From assembly GCA_900073065.1 (NCBI GenBank), contig FJOG01000011.1, forward strand, positions 512,882-576,881: a stretch of 64,000 nt of DNA. The letters are read 5' to 3'. Below are positions 34,964 to 46,961 of the stretch, in pieces. The notes under the pieces were generated by a model. The model saw only the letters and a program-made list of their open reading frames with translations. It searched no databases and was not told where the DNA came from. The first letter of the stretch is position 1; each line of letters starts with the position of its first letter. The DNA is from Phialocephala subalpina (taxonomy: Eukaryota; Ascomycota; Leotiomycetes; Helotiales; Mollisiaceae). The translations under genes and the position numbers were made by a program.

Positions 34964-35328
34964 TCATCCGGAAGCTTGATCATAACATGAAGACACCACT
35001 ACGGACTCTTGTTTCTCGCACCGATCTCTCCGATTTGAAAGACTATAATCGCTCTTGACAATGTATTTGTGCAAGGGATGAGGAGTTTCGTCGTCGGCAA
35101 GGAATCGATCAATGGAATTGGTAGTGTTTTCGCGAGGCTTTTTATACTCAAGGGTCTTGCAAGCATCGCAAGTATAGTTCTGTTTGCCATTGTTTTGCTT
35201 TGCGCTAAGGCTAGATTGATGAATGCTGTCAATTTCAGAGCAGATAGTCAGCGAAGGTTCCAAGGGTGAACGATGGTTCAGAAGAGACTACCTCTTCGCT
35301 GAGCCATTCTCTGTTCGTTGAAGACATA
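34964..35328 (-). pseudogene. RIxxYL-family small protein, copy 8 (5' junction broken)
   Basis: Exon 2 (35225-34964) has a good TTGACAG acceptor with a CTGAC branch and the family's phase-2 entry. The core reads NSIDRFLADDETPHPLHKYI, then SNRRDRCEKQESVVVSS. It belongs to the ETPHP/ETSHP subgroup with copies 10 and 11. An ATG at 35328 opens MSSTNREWLSEE and reaches a GTAGTC donor, but that donor is phase 0. The two exons therefore do not join in frame. Either a small indel has broken the gene or the true donor is unusual. Confidence 0.45.
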
Positions 35329-36067
35329 TCGATTGATCACCAAGTAGAAGACTTGGCTCCAAAGGACTTTGGCCCCAGAGATGCAAGTGAAAATGTGGCA
35401 GTACAGGCGATAATCGCGATTCAATGTGAAGAGGGCAGGTGATTGCTGGTACATAACACCTGCCGATGCCAATCTAAGGCAGGTCGAATGCCGATTATAT
35501 ATTTCATGGACTTTTGTCTCGCATAGAAGGAAAAAGAAGACCGTGAGATTATCCGAACCCTTTCGTCGCCTGCTATGCGAAACTCCCCTTTTCGGCATGG
35601 ACAAGCGAACTTTGCCAGAGGACACAGTGCCGACTTTCTGCACCTGTCAGACGCGGGGTACTGGATGAACCAATTGCTTGCGAACTTTGATCCCCTTTGT
35701 CTCCACAAAGCAGATCTTGCGCCTACTCTAGCGCCTTTCGTGGGCGCCCTGATGCTCTTACTCAAATCTACGAATGCAATTCGCCAGAGGTAATATCTTA
35801 CGACAGGGCAGGCGCGTTTGACTGATGCTTATGCCGCACGCTCTGCGACGAGAGCTTCAAGCGTAGATGCATCCAAAGTAATCTATCCGTATCGTTGCGA
35901 CACACTACCCGAATTTAAGTCGACTATTAAGTGTATACGGTGTGAGATATCGATCGCAAGCATGTGGGTGACCCCGCTTCACGAAAATGTAGGCTTTTCT
36001 GGGTAGGATCTTCGCGTTGAATCCTGCTTATTCATTTTCTACCAATCTGATTGGAAAACTAGACCAG
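35329..36067. other. Gene-free stretch
   Basis: About 740 bp downstream (3') of the aldo-keto reductase gene. The overlapping frames at 35421-35765 on both strands have no recognisable content. Confidence 0.4.
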
Positions 36068-37222
36068 TCATAGGGGCGGAGTATCTGCGAACATGTTCCC
36101 CGAAGCGATGTTCCTATTCCCAACAGCTCCACCCACCGCCTCAACTGCGTCCCTGATGTACCTATTCTCTTCCTCGGAAATCTTCACTTCAACAGCACCC
36201 AGATTCTGTTCAAGATACTTTATCGTCTTCGTACCGGGAATAGGGAAGAAGTCCGTCCCTTGTGCCATGATCCAAGCAAGGACAACCTGAGCAGGCGTAC
36301 AGAATTTCTTCGCCGCCAGATCCTGAAAGATCTTCACCAGATCCAAATTCTTTGAGAAGTTTTCAGGACTGAATCGTGGGAGCTGACGGCGAGTATCTTT
36401 CTCGTCGAGGTCGTCGAGAGACTTGTATCTTCCGGTCATGAATCCTCTGCCAAGGGGTGAATAGGTCACCGTGGCGACACCAAGCGCTCGACATGTGCTG
36501 AGGAGGTTGGTTCCTGCTTCGCTCTCGATGTCTAACGTCCAGGGGTTGAACTCAATTTGTACGGCTGCGATGGGATGGATGGCGTATCCTCGTCGAAGGG
36601 TGCCTGAGGAGCATTCTGAGAAGCCGATATGCTTGATCTTTCCCTCTCTGCGCGCAGTTTAGCATCAGCGTTGCTCAATGTCCCAGGGAAGAAGGTACAC
36701 TCACCTCTTCAACTCCACCATCGCCTCCATCGTCTTCTCCACTGGCGTCACACCATCAAACCGATGAACATAAAATAAGTCAATACACTCCACCCCAAGA
36801 TTCCTCAAACTCTGTTCACAAACCGCCCTACAATTCTCCTTGGAACTATCAATCTCAATCCTAACCTTCCCGTCCTCATCTCTCACAGCTTTCCCTCCAA
36901 ACTTCGTACCAAGGAAGATATCATTCCGTCGTTCAGGATGAATTTTGAGCCAGTTCCCGATTAGGACTTCATTGTCTCCGTATCCGGCTGCCGTGTCCCA
37001 GAATGTGGCGCCGAGCGACCAGGCTCTGTCTAGGACAGCGAGGCGTTCAGAGTCTGGTCTGCAAGTTGTTAATAGGAGGCTGCGAGAGGAGAAGGGGGAG
37101 GAAACTTACACAATGGTGGCACCATAGCCGATGCTGAGTTCCATGAGCCCAAATCCAAGTTGAGGAACTTGCGGGCCGTCTTTGCCTAGTTGGCGAGTTG
37201 GGAGGGGTTTTGGGGGCGACAT
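36068..37222 (-). CDS. Aldo-keto reductase, NADPH-dependent
   Basis: Three exons: 37222-37110, 37058-36705 and 36647-36068, with two phase-2 introns of 51 and 57 bp, giving 348 aa, normal for the superfamily. The catalytic tetrad is visible: Asp and Tyr in WDTAAGYGDNE, Lys in LGTKFGGK and His in FYVHRFDG. The C-terminal cofactor loop contains FFPIPGTKTIKYLEQNLGAV, which binds the NADP phosphate in related enzymes. The type (YSPLGRGFMTG) is that of AKR13/pyridoxal-reductase-like fungal and bacterial reductases acting on aldehydes and small ketones. The exact substrate is unknown. The start is the ATG of MSPPKPLPTRQLG. The gene is complete and apparently functional, and no partner gene is adjacent. 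Confidence 0.9.
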
Positions 37223-38362
37223 ATTGATGCTTTGGAATCTTGAAGTTGGTACTGAGTCTGTACTCTTGTTGCGAAGCTTGTCTCTGCGAACCTGAGGGAC
37301 TCTGAAAGGGTCTGCCGTATTTGAGGAATATGTTCAGACGCAGGTACAGCCATCGTAGCAGGTGTTAAGCGGGCTCAGAAGTCTAAATCCGATATGTCCG
37401 CCCTCATGATCAGAATTTCATGGGCAGCAGCATGTTACAGCAGGTCGGATAACTCCTCATTCATCCGTCCTTCGGCCGTGGTAATCTGTATGCTGCTTGC
37501 TTCCATAGATTGATGAGAATTCAAATTCGTATCAGCCACTTCCGGGCGATGATGCAGAGCGTCTTTCAACTTTCCCACTTGGCAACTAAATCTGACAGCA
37601 AGTTGAAGCCACGCTAATTTGAGGGCCGAATGAGTGAGCTTGTTCACAAGCTTCCACTCTGGTCCGATCAAAAATGTGGAGTGGTGCTCTGATAGAGCCA
37701 ACCTTCAGAGACGAGGACCTACTCAGCACTTCCTTCCATATATAAACCAGAGTCAAGCAGCTAGATGCAACCGAAGATCAGGTCTAGGGCAAACCCTATC
37801 GATATATCGGTAAAGATGCAGACAAAGGGTGAAACTGAGTAGTATTTCCAATGACATAGTATTATTCGGTCGGCCGTACTCTCCTTTTCTGGCAAGCGAC
37901 CGACTATTAGAGCATGAAATGCTCCAAACATGAAAACACAAGAGTAGGTCTGATATTTAACTTTCGACGTCTAAATTGAGCGACACAGAATTGAAATGTA
38001 CGAGCGATTGTCCCGCCACTAGAGGGACATTGAAACTTCTACTGAACCTCGAGAGTCGACTACACTCTGATGCAAGTTCATATGTGTGCTCTACTTGCGT
38101 CCTTGGCTGTCATGTCCTTCAATTTAGGGCCTGATGAATGTCCTTCACATTGTGGTACTTTGAGCAGCGTTCATGTGCCACGATGGGCCTCGCCTAGCTT
38201 GGCACTAGCCGCCATCGAGTCGCTTCCTTCAATTCTGCTTGACAACCCAAACTCCAACCTGCGCGAAACCCACTGAACAGTCAACACTTCTCGCTCCAAA
38301 CTTCCAACGAATCCAAGAGAATCACCCTCAAGCGCTCGGACCTTCGATTTCGAACAACAAAC
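37223..38362. other. Intergenic region
   Basis: About 1.1 kb: presumed promoters of the reductase (left) and the 2EXR gene (right). The minus frame at 37435-37701 was considered as a small-family member and rejected for lack of the core motif. Confidence 0.4.
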
Positions 38363-39339
38363 ATGGCTTCGAACGACGATACCAAGCAACCCACCTTCGA
38401 TAAGTTCACCTTCTTCCCCAAGCTTCCAATTGAGTTACGCCTTGCTATTTGGGCCCTCGCAGCACCCGAGCCTGCTATCATCAAACAACGTATCAGCAGT
38501 GTCAAAGGTCGCCGTTTCCACTTCGCTCGTACTGTCCCTGTTGTTTTGCACGCTTGTCGAGAATCCCGCAACCAATATCTGAACGAGAATGGTAATGACG
38601 AAACTCTCGAGCGATGCTGTCAGGCATACCCTGTCTATAAGATGCATTCCGCGCCGGGAGGAGTGCTGGCGCCTACATGTCAACCGACATTGACTCTTTC
38701 TGTAAGTCTCACCTTCTCCGACCGATACCTCCTTTTTTCTATACTTTGAGAGTCTCGAATTTCCCAGGACTCCCGGGACATTCTCTTTAGCGCTTTCAAA
38801 TACATCAGAATACTGATTCCGAGGTTTGGGGAAATAGGTGGTATGCGTTACACTGCCAGCACTCGATTCAGAAAGTCCTTCATGTCCAGTCCATTTATTG
38901 GGAGCCACTTCACCGGTCTCCTCGAGATGTGTGACAAAGCTGGTGGCATTGCAACACATTAAAGCATCTGATTCTCACCTACGACGTCCACTGTGTGGTC
39001 GGCGTCCGGGACTTCCGCATGTTCAAGAAATACTTTTCTTGCATGAAAAAATTGACGTTCGTAGTCCCCGAGGCAGACCTTAAGCTTGACGACCGCAATC
39101 GAGTTATTGTGTACAAGCCGGAGATTGATGGGGAGATGGATGACAGCGATATGAGAGACCCAGTTACTAGACCATGGATTTTTACTTGGAGGGACGGCCT
39201 GGATGAGATTCCACTGATGCTCGAGGCCGCTAAGCCAGTATACCCAGACGAGACATTCCCGGTCGTCAAGATTCGATTCGAGAAGCAGTTTGTTGAGGTC
39301 GAGAACGTTGAGTGGCCTGCAGCTTCGACATCGACATAG
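38363..39339 (+). pseudogene. 2EXR-domain (F-box-like) protein gene with frameshifts
   Basis: Exon 1 (38363-38701) gives FFPKLPIELRLAIWALAAPE, then VVLHACRESRNQYL, the classical N-terminal 2EXR domain. A 66-bp phase-0 intron (GTAAGT ... CCCAG) leads to SRDILFSAFKYIR. After this the homologous reading changes frame (NTDSEVWGN lies one frame away). It changes again before KHLILTYDVHCVVGVRDFRM and KKLTFVVPEADLKL, which is open to a TAG at 39339. In the frame entered from exon 1 the stop is reached near 38961. At least two indels therefore separate three coding blocks, so the gene is probably dead unless these are assembly errors. Family members are abundant, expanded proteins of unknown function in filamentous fungi. 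Confidence 0.65.
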
Positions 39340-40990
39340 ATGCGTGCTTCGGTTTTGACTCAAGCCAGCTCTTCTACACCAATCCCATTGTCCTCAGCAC
39401 TCTGGTACATTTTGGATGTGGATTGCGTTTACAGGCAAAGCATTATTTGCAGCAGATTCGAAGGCCAGCTCGTCCACATGTACTATAGCATAGAAAAACA
39501 AAAAGGAATGACTCCAGAGTACGAAACCCCAAAATTTCGAATCTATAACGACGTTGCGATATTAATCTTTCTGACAGAATTTCCAAGTCGGGGACCCTCA
39601 AATGGGTGTGTTAACTCTTTCAAAAAATATCCGTCGTTAAGTTAATGACATGCCACTAGGCCTATGGCTATGTCCACAAGGGTGATGCATACAAGGACTT
39701 CCCCATGCCCATTATGATGCTTTTTGGCGGTGTGGTTGTGTGTGTGCGGACCAAGTACGTCCCTTTCTTCACTCCTCTGTCTGTCTGGTCTTGGCCGTCG
39801 TATCTCTGCTTTATAGCCTAGCTTGCGCCTCCTTCTGTTTGCTTGTATAGTGTCTGCGAGTGGGATCAAAAGGCGGCAGAGGTGAGGTAATGGGTTGATC
39901 CTTCTCTGGGAGGTGAATGCTGTCTGCACTGGTGAGGGTTGTCTCGTTGTGAAGGTTGTGAGGTATGGCAGGCAGGTTTGGTTCTTGATATCTTTGCTTC
40001 TGGATAGGATAGTAATTCTCGGTTGTCTGCTTGCTGAAGTCGATTACTCGTGTAGAGGTGTCGTGGTTTGTTCGCCGATACGAGGGTTATCTGGTGTTGA
40101 GCTCTGAAGATCGCGATGGGAGGTGAAGTGTTGGACTAGGCCAAATCAGGAATCGTCGAGTGACTAGGCTCTCCACCGAAGAAATAAGTGGCCGATTTTG
40201 TCAAGGTGCCCAAACTCGACAAATCTGCAATATCCTCAACACGCAATAATTAATTCTTACAATATTTTTTTATGCGCATGTACATCCGCTATTTTTGCAG
40301 TATTCTCTAAGGCTGCATCAATTTTCGAGTGTGGGGTGTTGCGAAATAAAGTGCTGAGTACTTTAGATTTTGGTGTTCTCGCGTGCCAAAATTCGCCAGT
40401 TTTTTCTTCGCTGGAGAGCTAGGGTACCTTATAACTGGTCTCCTATGTTTTAATCTCCCAGCGTCCAACATCGCCATTTTATCACCAACCTGCTTGATCA
40501 ATGATGTCGAAACTACTTGGACAAACCACATCTCCTCTTGTAGAGAATATCAATCCCCATGATACTAGTTGATGTAGTTTTCGACGTCAATCATTCCGAA
40601 TTGTGAATTCGAAACCCCTTGCAAAGAATCGCAGTACACGCGGCGAAGGATCTGAGAGGAGACAAAGCCAAGGACTTCGAGAATGGGCTTATAGCCGTGG
40701 CAACAGTTGAGATGCTCCTTCTCCCGGGGTCTAGTGCCGCCTCCTCCCTCACTTCTCGATCAATCTATGGTACCGCATTCGCGGACACACTTAGCCTTTC
40801 ATTTCTAACTGGAAGGAACTAAGGAAATTTTACTGCTCAAAGTCATTTCGCTGGTCGAGCTGCCCGGTCTCTTCTTAGTAACTTCACGTTGATGCCAAAG
40901 GCCTTAGTAGATAGAAAAGTTCGTGAAGAAAGGTGCAAATTTCTACACTCTCGCTGTCGTGACATCCGGAAGATCATTTCCAATCCTACT
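39340..40990. other. Gene-free stretch
   Basis: About 1.65 kb. The plus frame at 39340-39645 follows the 2EXR stop but has no recognisable domain. The rest shows only random frames. Confidence 0.4.
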
Positions 40991-41946
40991 CTACACGAGC
41001 TTCTCAGCAACAAGCTTCTTCACGTCTTCCCCAGTCAATTCCTTGATACCAAGCAACTCGTTGTCCGTCTGGTCGTATGCACCACCATAAAGATCACCGG
41101 CAAGGGCTGTACCGGCAAGCAGCTTCATCATGACAGGCATACTGAAATCTCCAGCACCAAATGCTTCCAGACTCTCCTTCCGCAATACACTCGTCTGCAC
41201 CTTAGTAATCTCCCACTTGATCTCCGGCTTCAGCTCCTTCGCGAATCCCAACACCTTGTTCTGGGTCAAGATCACTTCAGATGTGTAGACAACCTTATCC
41301 TTCGTGGCGTCAGGGTTCTTCAAAATTGCCGCAATGGCTTTCCCGATATTCACCATCGAGGTAGAACTCATTCTGTTGTCTCCTTCATCATAAAGATTGA
41401 CCTTATGGTTCGCGAAATCCAGCAACGTGGGAGTACCAAACAGGAATTCCAAGAAGCAACCGCATGCAAGGACAGTCCAAGTCAACTTGCCTGCAGATGC
41501 CTTTTCTTGCAGATACTTTCGAATTTTGGTCATGGAGGAATAGAGTGGGTAGGTTTCGAGCTTGGGACTTGTGGTGACGGTCCCGTACTCGGATGGGATG
41601 AAGCGTTTCACACCTGCAGCGATGGCAGCGTCGATGAGAATGGTTTGGCCGTCGATTGCAGTACCACCAACCGTGGAGACGACTGCATCAATGTCTTTGA
41701 GAGCGGTTGTCAAGGATTCAACGGAGGCAAAGTCTACTTCAAGGACTTTGGCGTTGGCGTCAGACGCTCCTGGCTTTTTGGAACGTGTGAGAACCGTGAC
41801 TTGGAAGCCTGCATTGACAAGTGCTTTGAGAACATGGGGCCCAAGGGTGCCAGTTGCCTGTGGAAGCCGTCAGTCATTTAACTCAAGCTTCATACGGTTT
41901 TCCAGATTCCTACACCAGCAATCGCGACTGATTTGATCTCAGCCAT
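40991..41946 (-). CDS. NmrA-like / isoflavone-reductase-like NAD(P)-binding protein
   Basis: Two exons: 41946-41914 and 41857-40991, with a 56-bp phase-0 intron (GTAGGA donor, ACTGACGG branch, CCACAG acceptor), giving 299 aa. The intron falls inside the dinucleotide loop, and only this donor restores the Rossmann motif VAIAGATGTLG (GxxGxxG). Next come VVSTVGGTAIDGQTILIDAA and RFIPSEYGT, then the atypical SDR body (LTWTVLACGCFLEFLFGTPT). This is the size and layout of NmrA/PCBER-like atypical short-chain dehydrogenases, which bind NAD(P)(H) and act either as reductases on small aromatics or as redox-sensing regulators. It is divergent from the Zn2Cys6 gene across 438 bp, which hints at shared control. 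Confidence 0.88.
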
Positions 41947-42384
41947 TGTCAGGAGGTGGGATATTGGAACGGCCTTGAGGTTTACTTGGAGGTGGATGTG
42001 GTTCGATGATTGCGAGACGAAATGGATGTGAGATGGATGTGAGTTGATGGCATTCTTCTATCTGGGAAACACAATCCTTTATACTTTTCTCATCATTTTA
42101 TCCTTACCATAGCTTCTACAGCTTCCGGCGTATACCCCAGCCAACACACCATGCCGTCGCTTTCCAAAGCATGTACCAGAAGACAAACTTAAAAGCTTTG
42201 AAAGCCCGCATATATTCCCGGTCACGATTCCGCCAAGTTCCGCATCAGCCCCGCACCCGCACCCCCACACCGCTCTTATAAAGCATTGACACCTTCAAAA
42301 TCCCGACGGTCCCCGCATCTGCATCTTCAACTTGCATCCCAATTTCCCGACTTAGTTGCTGCGATTTGCGTCGAGTCAGTCAGA
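41947..42384. promoter_or_regulatory. Shared divergent promoter of NmrA-like gene and Zn2Cys6 gene
   Basis: The 438 bp between two start codons must serve both genes. Short repeats such as GATGTGAG at about 42015-42040 and a run of GCACCCGCACCCCC-like sequence at about 42250-42270 are visible. No known operator can be assigned. Confidence 0.5.
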
Positions 42385-44049
42385 ATGAGCGCCCGCCATC
42401 GTGAGGGTACTGCCAAGAAAGCTTGCACGCGATGCAGCACGCAAAAGAGACGTTGCGACAGGGCGCTTCCTGAATGCGGGCTCTGTGTGAGGTAAAAATC
42501 GGAATATCCTCATGCCCACAAGATTCCTAACACCATTGGCAGACTTCGTCAGCCGTGCAAGTACGAAGTTCCTGGACTGCCATCCCCGGGTCCGACTCCA
42601 TCACCGTCCCCGAGACCAGAGATCTTTCCCAGCTCAGGGGTGCTTACACCAAGCCACATCAAAGACACCATCGTCCAAGGACTAGGATCACTCACTCCGG
42701 AGGACATCTTCTCAAACTACTCCGAAGCAATCGAGCCTTGGTTCCCCATTATTTCAGTAGACAAATTACGAAGCCGGCTCCCACCATTATGGGGTGACGC
42801 TCCCCTGGACCTCATCCTCCTCTGCCTTTCTATTGTCCTACTAACGAAACCTCCACCTCCACCTCCACAAAATAACGAGGAATCTCCGGAGTTCAGGTCC
42901 TTCTATCTGTGCATCAAGAGCTGGATATCATTTACTGAAGGACTTGGAATCAACTCTCTCGAAATAGTTCAAGCACGGATTTTGGTGACTTTGTTCGAAG
43001 TCGCACATGGATTCTACCCAGCAGCATATATTTCACTTGGAGCTACAGTGAGAGCTTCCGATGCGCTTGAAGTTCATCCAGTGATAGATATCTCTCCCTT
43101 GCACCATTCGAACGATGAGACAAAGAGGATAGAGACCGTATTGACCTGGTGTGGAATCCTTATTCTGGACAGGCAAGTATCCCTTTCGTCCTCGTATAAT
43201 GGCCATTCGTAATCATCAGCTCATCCTTTTCAGATACATAGCTTTGGACTCAGGATATCTACCATCTTTGACTCGTTCGCGCACCGACTGCCTTCATGGC
43301 GGCTTCAAGTCAACACTCTGCCCTACTCACCTCGAACAAGATCGCGCAGGCCCACTCTGCCGACTATCTCGCCTCTTCGAAGCCTCCGCTCTCGTCGATA
43401 AGATTCATACCACCCTCAACAGCCCTACCGCAGAGGCCGCATTCAATATGGAAGAGATTGTGTTGATGGTGAGCACGGCGAATAGCCTTCAGACGATTCT
43501 GCATGGGGAAATTGGAGAGGGCAATCATATCTATTCCGGAGGGCTGGGACTTTGCAATATGTAAGCTCAAATACTCCTGCAGCCATGGTCTCGAGGCTGA
43601 TACCAGTATAGCGGTTTACTCCTAGCAATGGAAAACGGCAGTAAGGTTATTCCTCTCGATGGTGCAACCACAACCTGCCATTCGATCGCTGTCACAACCC
43701 TCAACTCTCTCATCACCACCACAATTGGCGCAGTTGAACCTTTTGTCTCGGGTACGCAGACCCTCGATTTCAACCTCCTTCCTCCATTCACCACCTTCCT
43801 GGCGTATAAGGCAGCGGCGATCCTGACCGAGAGGTTATGGATGGAGATGGATCCGAGCGAGGCATTGAGGAAGCTGAGAGTTCTGCGAGGGTTTTTGAAG
43901 TTAGTCTCGACGAGGTGGCTTTCTTGCGGTTAGTTGAGTGAAAGCTTTGGGAAGTGAGTTGGGCTGACTGAATGTCTGCAGAACGTTACCTCAAGCTTCT
44001 GAACGAGGATACGACCCCACGGATTCTAAAGGCCATCGAGCAAAGATAG
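42385..44049 (+). CDS. Zn2Cys6 fungal-type transcription factor
   Basis: Five exons: 42385-42491, 42543-43172, 43234-43560, 43612-43928 and 43982-44049, all phases consistent, giving 482 aa. The binuclear zinc cluster is near the N-terminus: ACTRCSTQKRRCDRALPECG, then LCVRLRQPCKY, with six cysteines spaced CX2CX6CX6CX2CX6C. A Pro-rich linker follows. The fungal-specific middle-homology region includes DIFSNYSEAIEPWFPIISVD, YISLGATVRASDALEVH and LSRLFEASALVDKIHTTL. Intron 2 uses a GC-AG pair (AG|GCAAGT). It should act in the nucleus as a DNA-binding activator or repressor. The divergent NmrA-like neighbour is a plausible target or partner. The protein is complete, ending ILKAIEQR. Confidence 0.88.
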
Positions 44050-45092
44050 AATCAACGGTGTTGGAGTCAGCATTCTTACAAATCGCCGTGGGATATCTCC
44101 CTGAAATATCAGGACATTCATGGCTCGCAAAACAAGGGGCAAAAGGGGCTGATGTTCCGAAACTCCCCAAGAGCTCAAATTTGCAGAGTTCCTTCCAGGA
44201 TGAACACATGATATTCGCTATGTTCAGAAGCTTGTCCGGTTGCCTGACCAGTTCCTAGACCACAACTACAACTTTTGGCTGCGAACAAGTCCCAAAATCT
44301 TTGGTTCTTTCAGCAGTCGGATTATCGAATGTCTTTGGTAGCGTTTAAAGGTTTTTTTCAATGCGGCTTCTGGGGAAATTGGCTGTCTTGCGACTTTTGC
44401 CTAAGGTACCCGGACAGACTTCTGAACATGAGGAGTATCCTGGCTCCTGACCTCCATTCATAAATTCTCTAACGTCTGGGTCCACAGTCTCGGTACTATA
44501 AGTATATCAGCAGCAATATGTGAGTTCCCATGTCGTATTTTGTACGCCCGTTATAGCTGTGCTGACCGTAGCTTAGTTACATTACGATGTTGGATCTATA
44601 TTACGACGCGACGCCACCTCAGACTGCACCTCCCCGCTGCCACAGATGGCATATTTCAGCGACGAGTACTGGAAATTTTACCGCATTGACTTCACAGCGT
44701 TTTCAAAGCAGATGATAGGTCGAATTACGACATATTCCCGCTACGCCCTCGACATGCCTCAAGCCTTTGAGTCTGGAGACGACTATATACACATAATATT
44801 CCCAAAACTCCGCTTTCGAATCCTTCCCGAAAATATCAATCTTCTATCTGCCGACGCACTTGCCGTTCTTTTATCCTATGCGACAAGAGGGAGAACACAG
44901 CCCTCCAAGTACGAGCAGTTACTCAGCTTCAGCATCTGACTGCTTGTTAAGCGAGCACATTTTCAGGGGGTGTGGGGGCGTGGGGCAATAAACAAGCCCT
45001 GAATGATCTACCAAGCCTCGCAAGACAGCTCACTCGCCGTTCCTCTGTTCGGCATTAGCAGATGCCCGGAAACACGAGCAAAGCTTGTCCAC
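44050..45092. other. Stretch with one unsupported small frame
   Basis: About 1 kb. A plus-strand ATG frame at 44646-44939 (97 aa, MAYFSDEYWKFYRIDFTAFS...) has a plausible composition. I see no domain, signal peptide or introns, and its status is open. Confidence 0.3.
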
Positions 45093-45339
45093 TCAAGGTT
45101 GTGACAAAGGGAAAGCATCAATGCGCTGGAGTCCGTCCTTCATGTTACACTTTTTGACCAAAATACTTCGTTTCGAGGAATAGTATTGGTACTTCGGATT
45201 CGGATTTTGTTTGTCGGAGGCGTACCGGCCGATGGAGTATGATTTCGACTTCCTGTGAAGTGATGGCAGGATTGTTGAAAGCATGGACTTTTTGTTGGAG
45301 CGAGTCTTTTTGGAGCTCGAGTCCGCCGTTGGCTTAGAA
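45093..45339 (-). pseudogene. RIxxYL-family small protein, copy 9 (exon 2)
   Basis: The exon runs from a GATCCAG acceptor with a CTGAC branch (exon from 45339, phase-2 entry) to a TGA at 45093. It is Lys/Ser-rich at first, then SIGRYASDKQNPNPKYQYYS, ending KDGLQRIDAFPLSQP. The core is recognisable but diverged: the Leu of YL is Ala-Ser and the D-P pair is D-K. Upstream, ATG GCT CGT CAA AGA C meets a GTGAGT donor at about 45411, but in phase 1. A standard 50-nt first exon is absent, so the copy is probably broken at its 5' end. Confidence 0.4.
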
Positions 45340-45411
45340 CTGGATCATTGGAGTCAGCTGTGACATCAAGAGTAGGGTGTCGTAGTGGTTAGGTCTAAGG
45401 CGAAAAAACTC

Positions 45412-46544
45412 ACGTCTTTGACGAGCCATCTGTTGCTGGATGATGGATGGACTTGAAGGATCGCTGAGAGATAAGACTCGACAAGCCAAAAAGCGATATG
45501 AAGCCAAGGCAGTTTGGTTCGAGAGTTTCACGGCTCGTCACTGAGAGGTCTTGCACTCAATTTACTTCTCAAGTTGACACAAACAAGTTGAAGTTTCCTT
45601 CTTCTACCCAAGTATCGAGTACACGAGAGACGAGGGCGGATGCCAAAATGACTCCTCAGCTCGCTTCACCTTCGGGTACTGGAATATCCTTCACTGAGGG
45701 TATATTCATATGTGAGTCGTATATCATATCCAGCGCCACTTAACCTGGGGTCGCAAGGATAATGATGGAATGACGAGCATGTGAAAATCTGGGGAAGACA
45801 GGGGCATGGCGTCCGCTTTTGGCGCTCTCCACGATTTATACACTGGATTCGGATGCAGACGGGACAAATAGAGCTTTCTTCCAAGCCGCTTTTCTGTGTC
45901 GCCACCCAAATTGTCGGGCTGATAAGTGCTGAAATATTCGGGGGCCATAAATACAGGAATTCCAACACTGATCGAGGACCGAGCGTTTCAAATCTCTATT
46001 CCGCCTTACAATCTCGCAAGGCAGCCATCATATGACGACTCAAGATTTCGGCACCGGATTCACAAATCAAATCCCCTCTCTCGAGCCTCCGCCAAGATCC
46101 CTCACTTTATCCCTTCACAGCCACGAGGTTTAGATTAAGTTCAACACGGAGTAGGTCATCCATCCTTCCCATCCGGTCTGTGAGATTGTTATATATGAAT
46201 TGATTGCTTTTCTCGGTACCCAATGATATTGATAATTTCGTACTCTGACGAGGGTCAGGGAAACAAGACGGAGATGTTCTCAGGTCTGTGGATATGGGCT
46301 TGATCACCTGATCGGCCCGTTACCCCTTGAATCGGCTCGGCTCTCGGCTAATCGACCATTGCTGAGTAACTTCGGTTCAAGCCTTCTCGAACGCTGCGAC
46401 AGTTCACCCAAGGTTCTTGAAAGAGGTCAGCACTTGAATCATCTATTCTGAAGATGGAAGATATCGCTTGCCGTCTCCTTGTCAGCTTCAGATGCTCCAA
46501 ACTGTTCTCTTTGCTACATTTTATCATCAACTACCCTCTCATCT
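45412..46544. other. Gene-free stretch
   Basis: About 1.1 kb with no supported gene. Overlapping frames at 45666-46035 have no motif. Confidence 0.4.
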
Positions 46545-46961
46545 CTAGTCAATCTTGGCTTCCAAGCTCTCGAGAATAGACTTCAAGCGCTGAATTCTTG
46601 CTGTCGTGCTCTGATTGAAAACTGATGGTTGGCAAAGTGGATGAGAAGTTTCGGCGTCATTGACAAAGCGATTCATGGAATAGTCGTAGTTGGTTGAAAC
46701 GCATTCGACATCGGCGAGCGTGATGCCTCGACTCGATGACTTGGTTTGGACTGAACCCTTTGCCATATCGTGTGTTTCTGTATTTTTGCATGCCTTCTTG
46801 GAAATAGACTTGACTTGCAGCAACAACCTGACATTGGAAGTTGAGCTTGAAGTTCGTTAGCGATTGTGTTTTGATGGAAGTCTGAATCTTCGGAAGAAAA
46901 ACAGGCATGACCTTTGACCGGATCCAAATTCGGCACAGTTTGATGTTAATCGAGACGACAT
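46545..46961 (-). CDS. RIxxYL-family small protein, copy 10 (intact)
   Basis: Two exons: 46961-46912 (50 nt, MSSRLTSNCAEFGSGQ plus two bases) and 46827-46545, with an 84-bp phase-2 intron (weak GTCATG donor, GCTAACG branch, TGTCAG acceptor), giving 110 aa. The core is of the ETSHP subgroup: YSMNRFVNDAETSHPLCQ, followed by ARIQRLKSILESLEAKID at the very C-terminus. The middle is Lys/Ser-rich. There is no signal peptide. The donor is the least canonical among the intact copies, so splicing efficiency is uncertain. Exon size, phase and core all match the paralogues, and the function is unknown. Confidence 0.62.

Noticed and set aside
37435..37701. Possible further member of the RIxxYL small family (minus strand)
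   Set aside because: The tail resembles copy 5 slightly, but the R-I-x-x-[YWF]-L core is absent and no first exon or splice signals fit.
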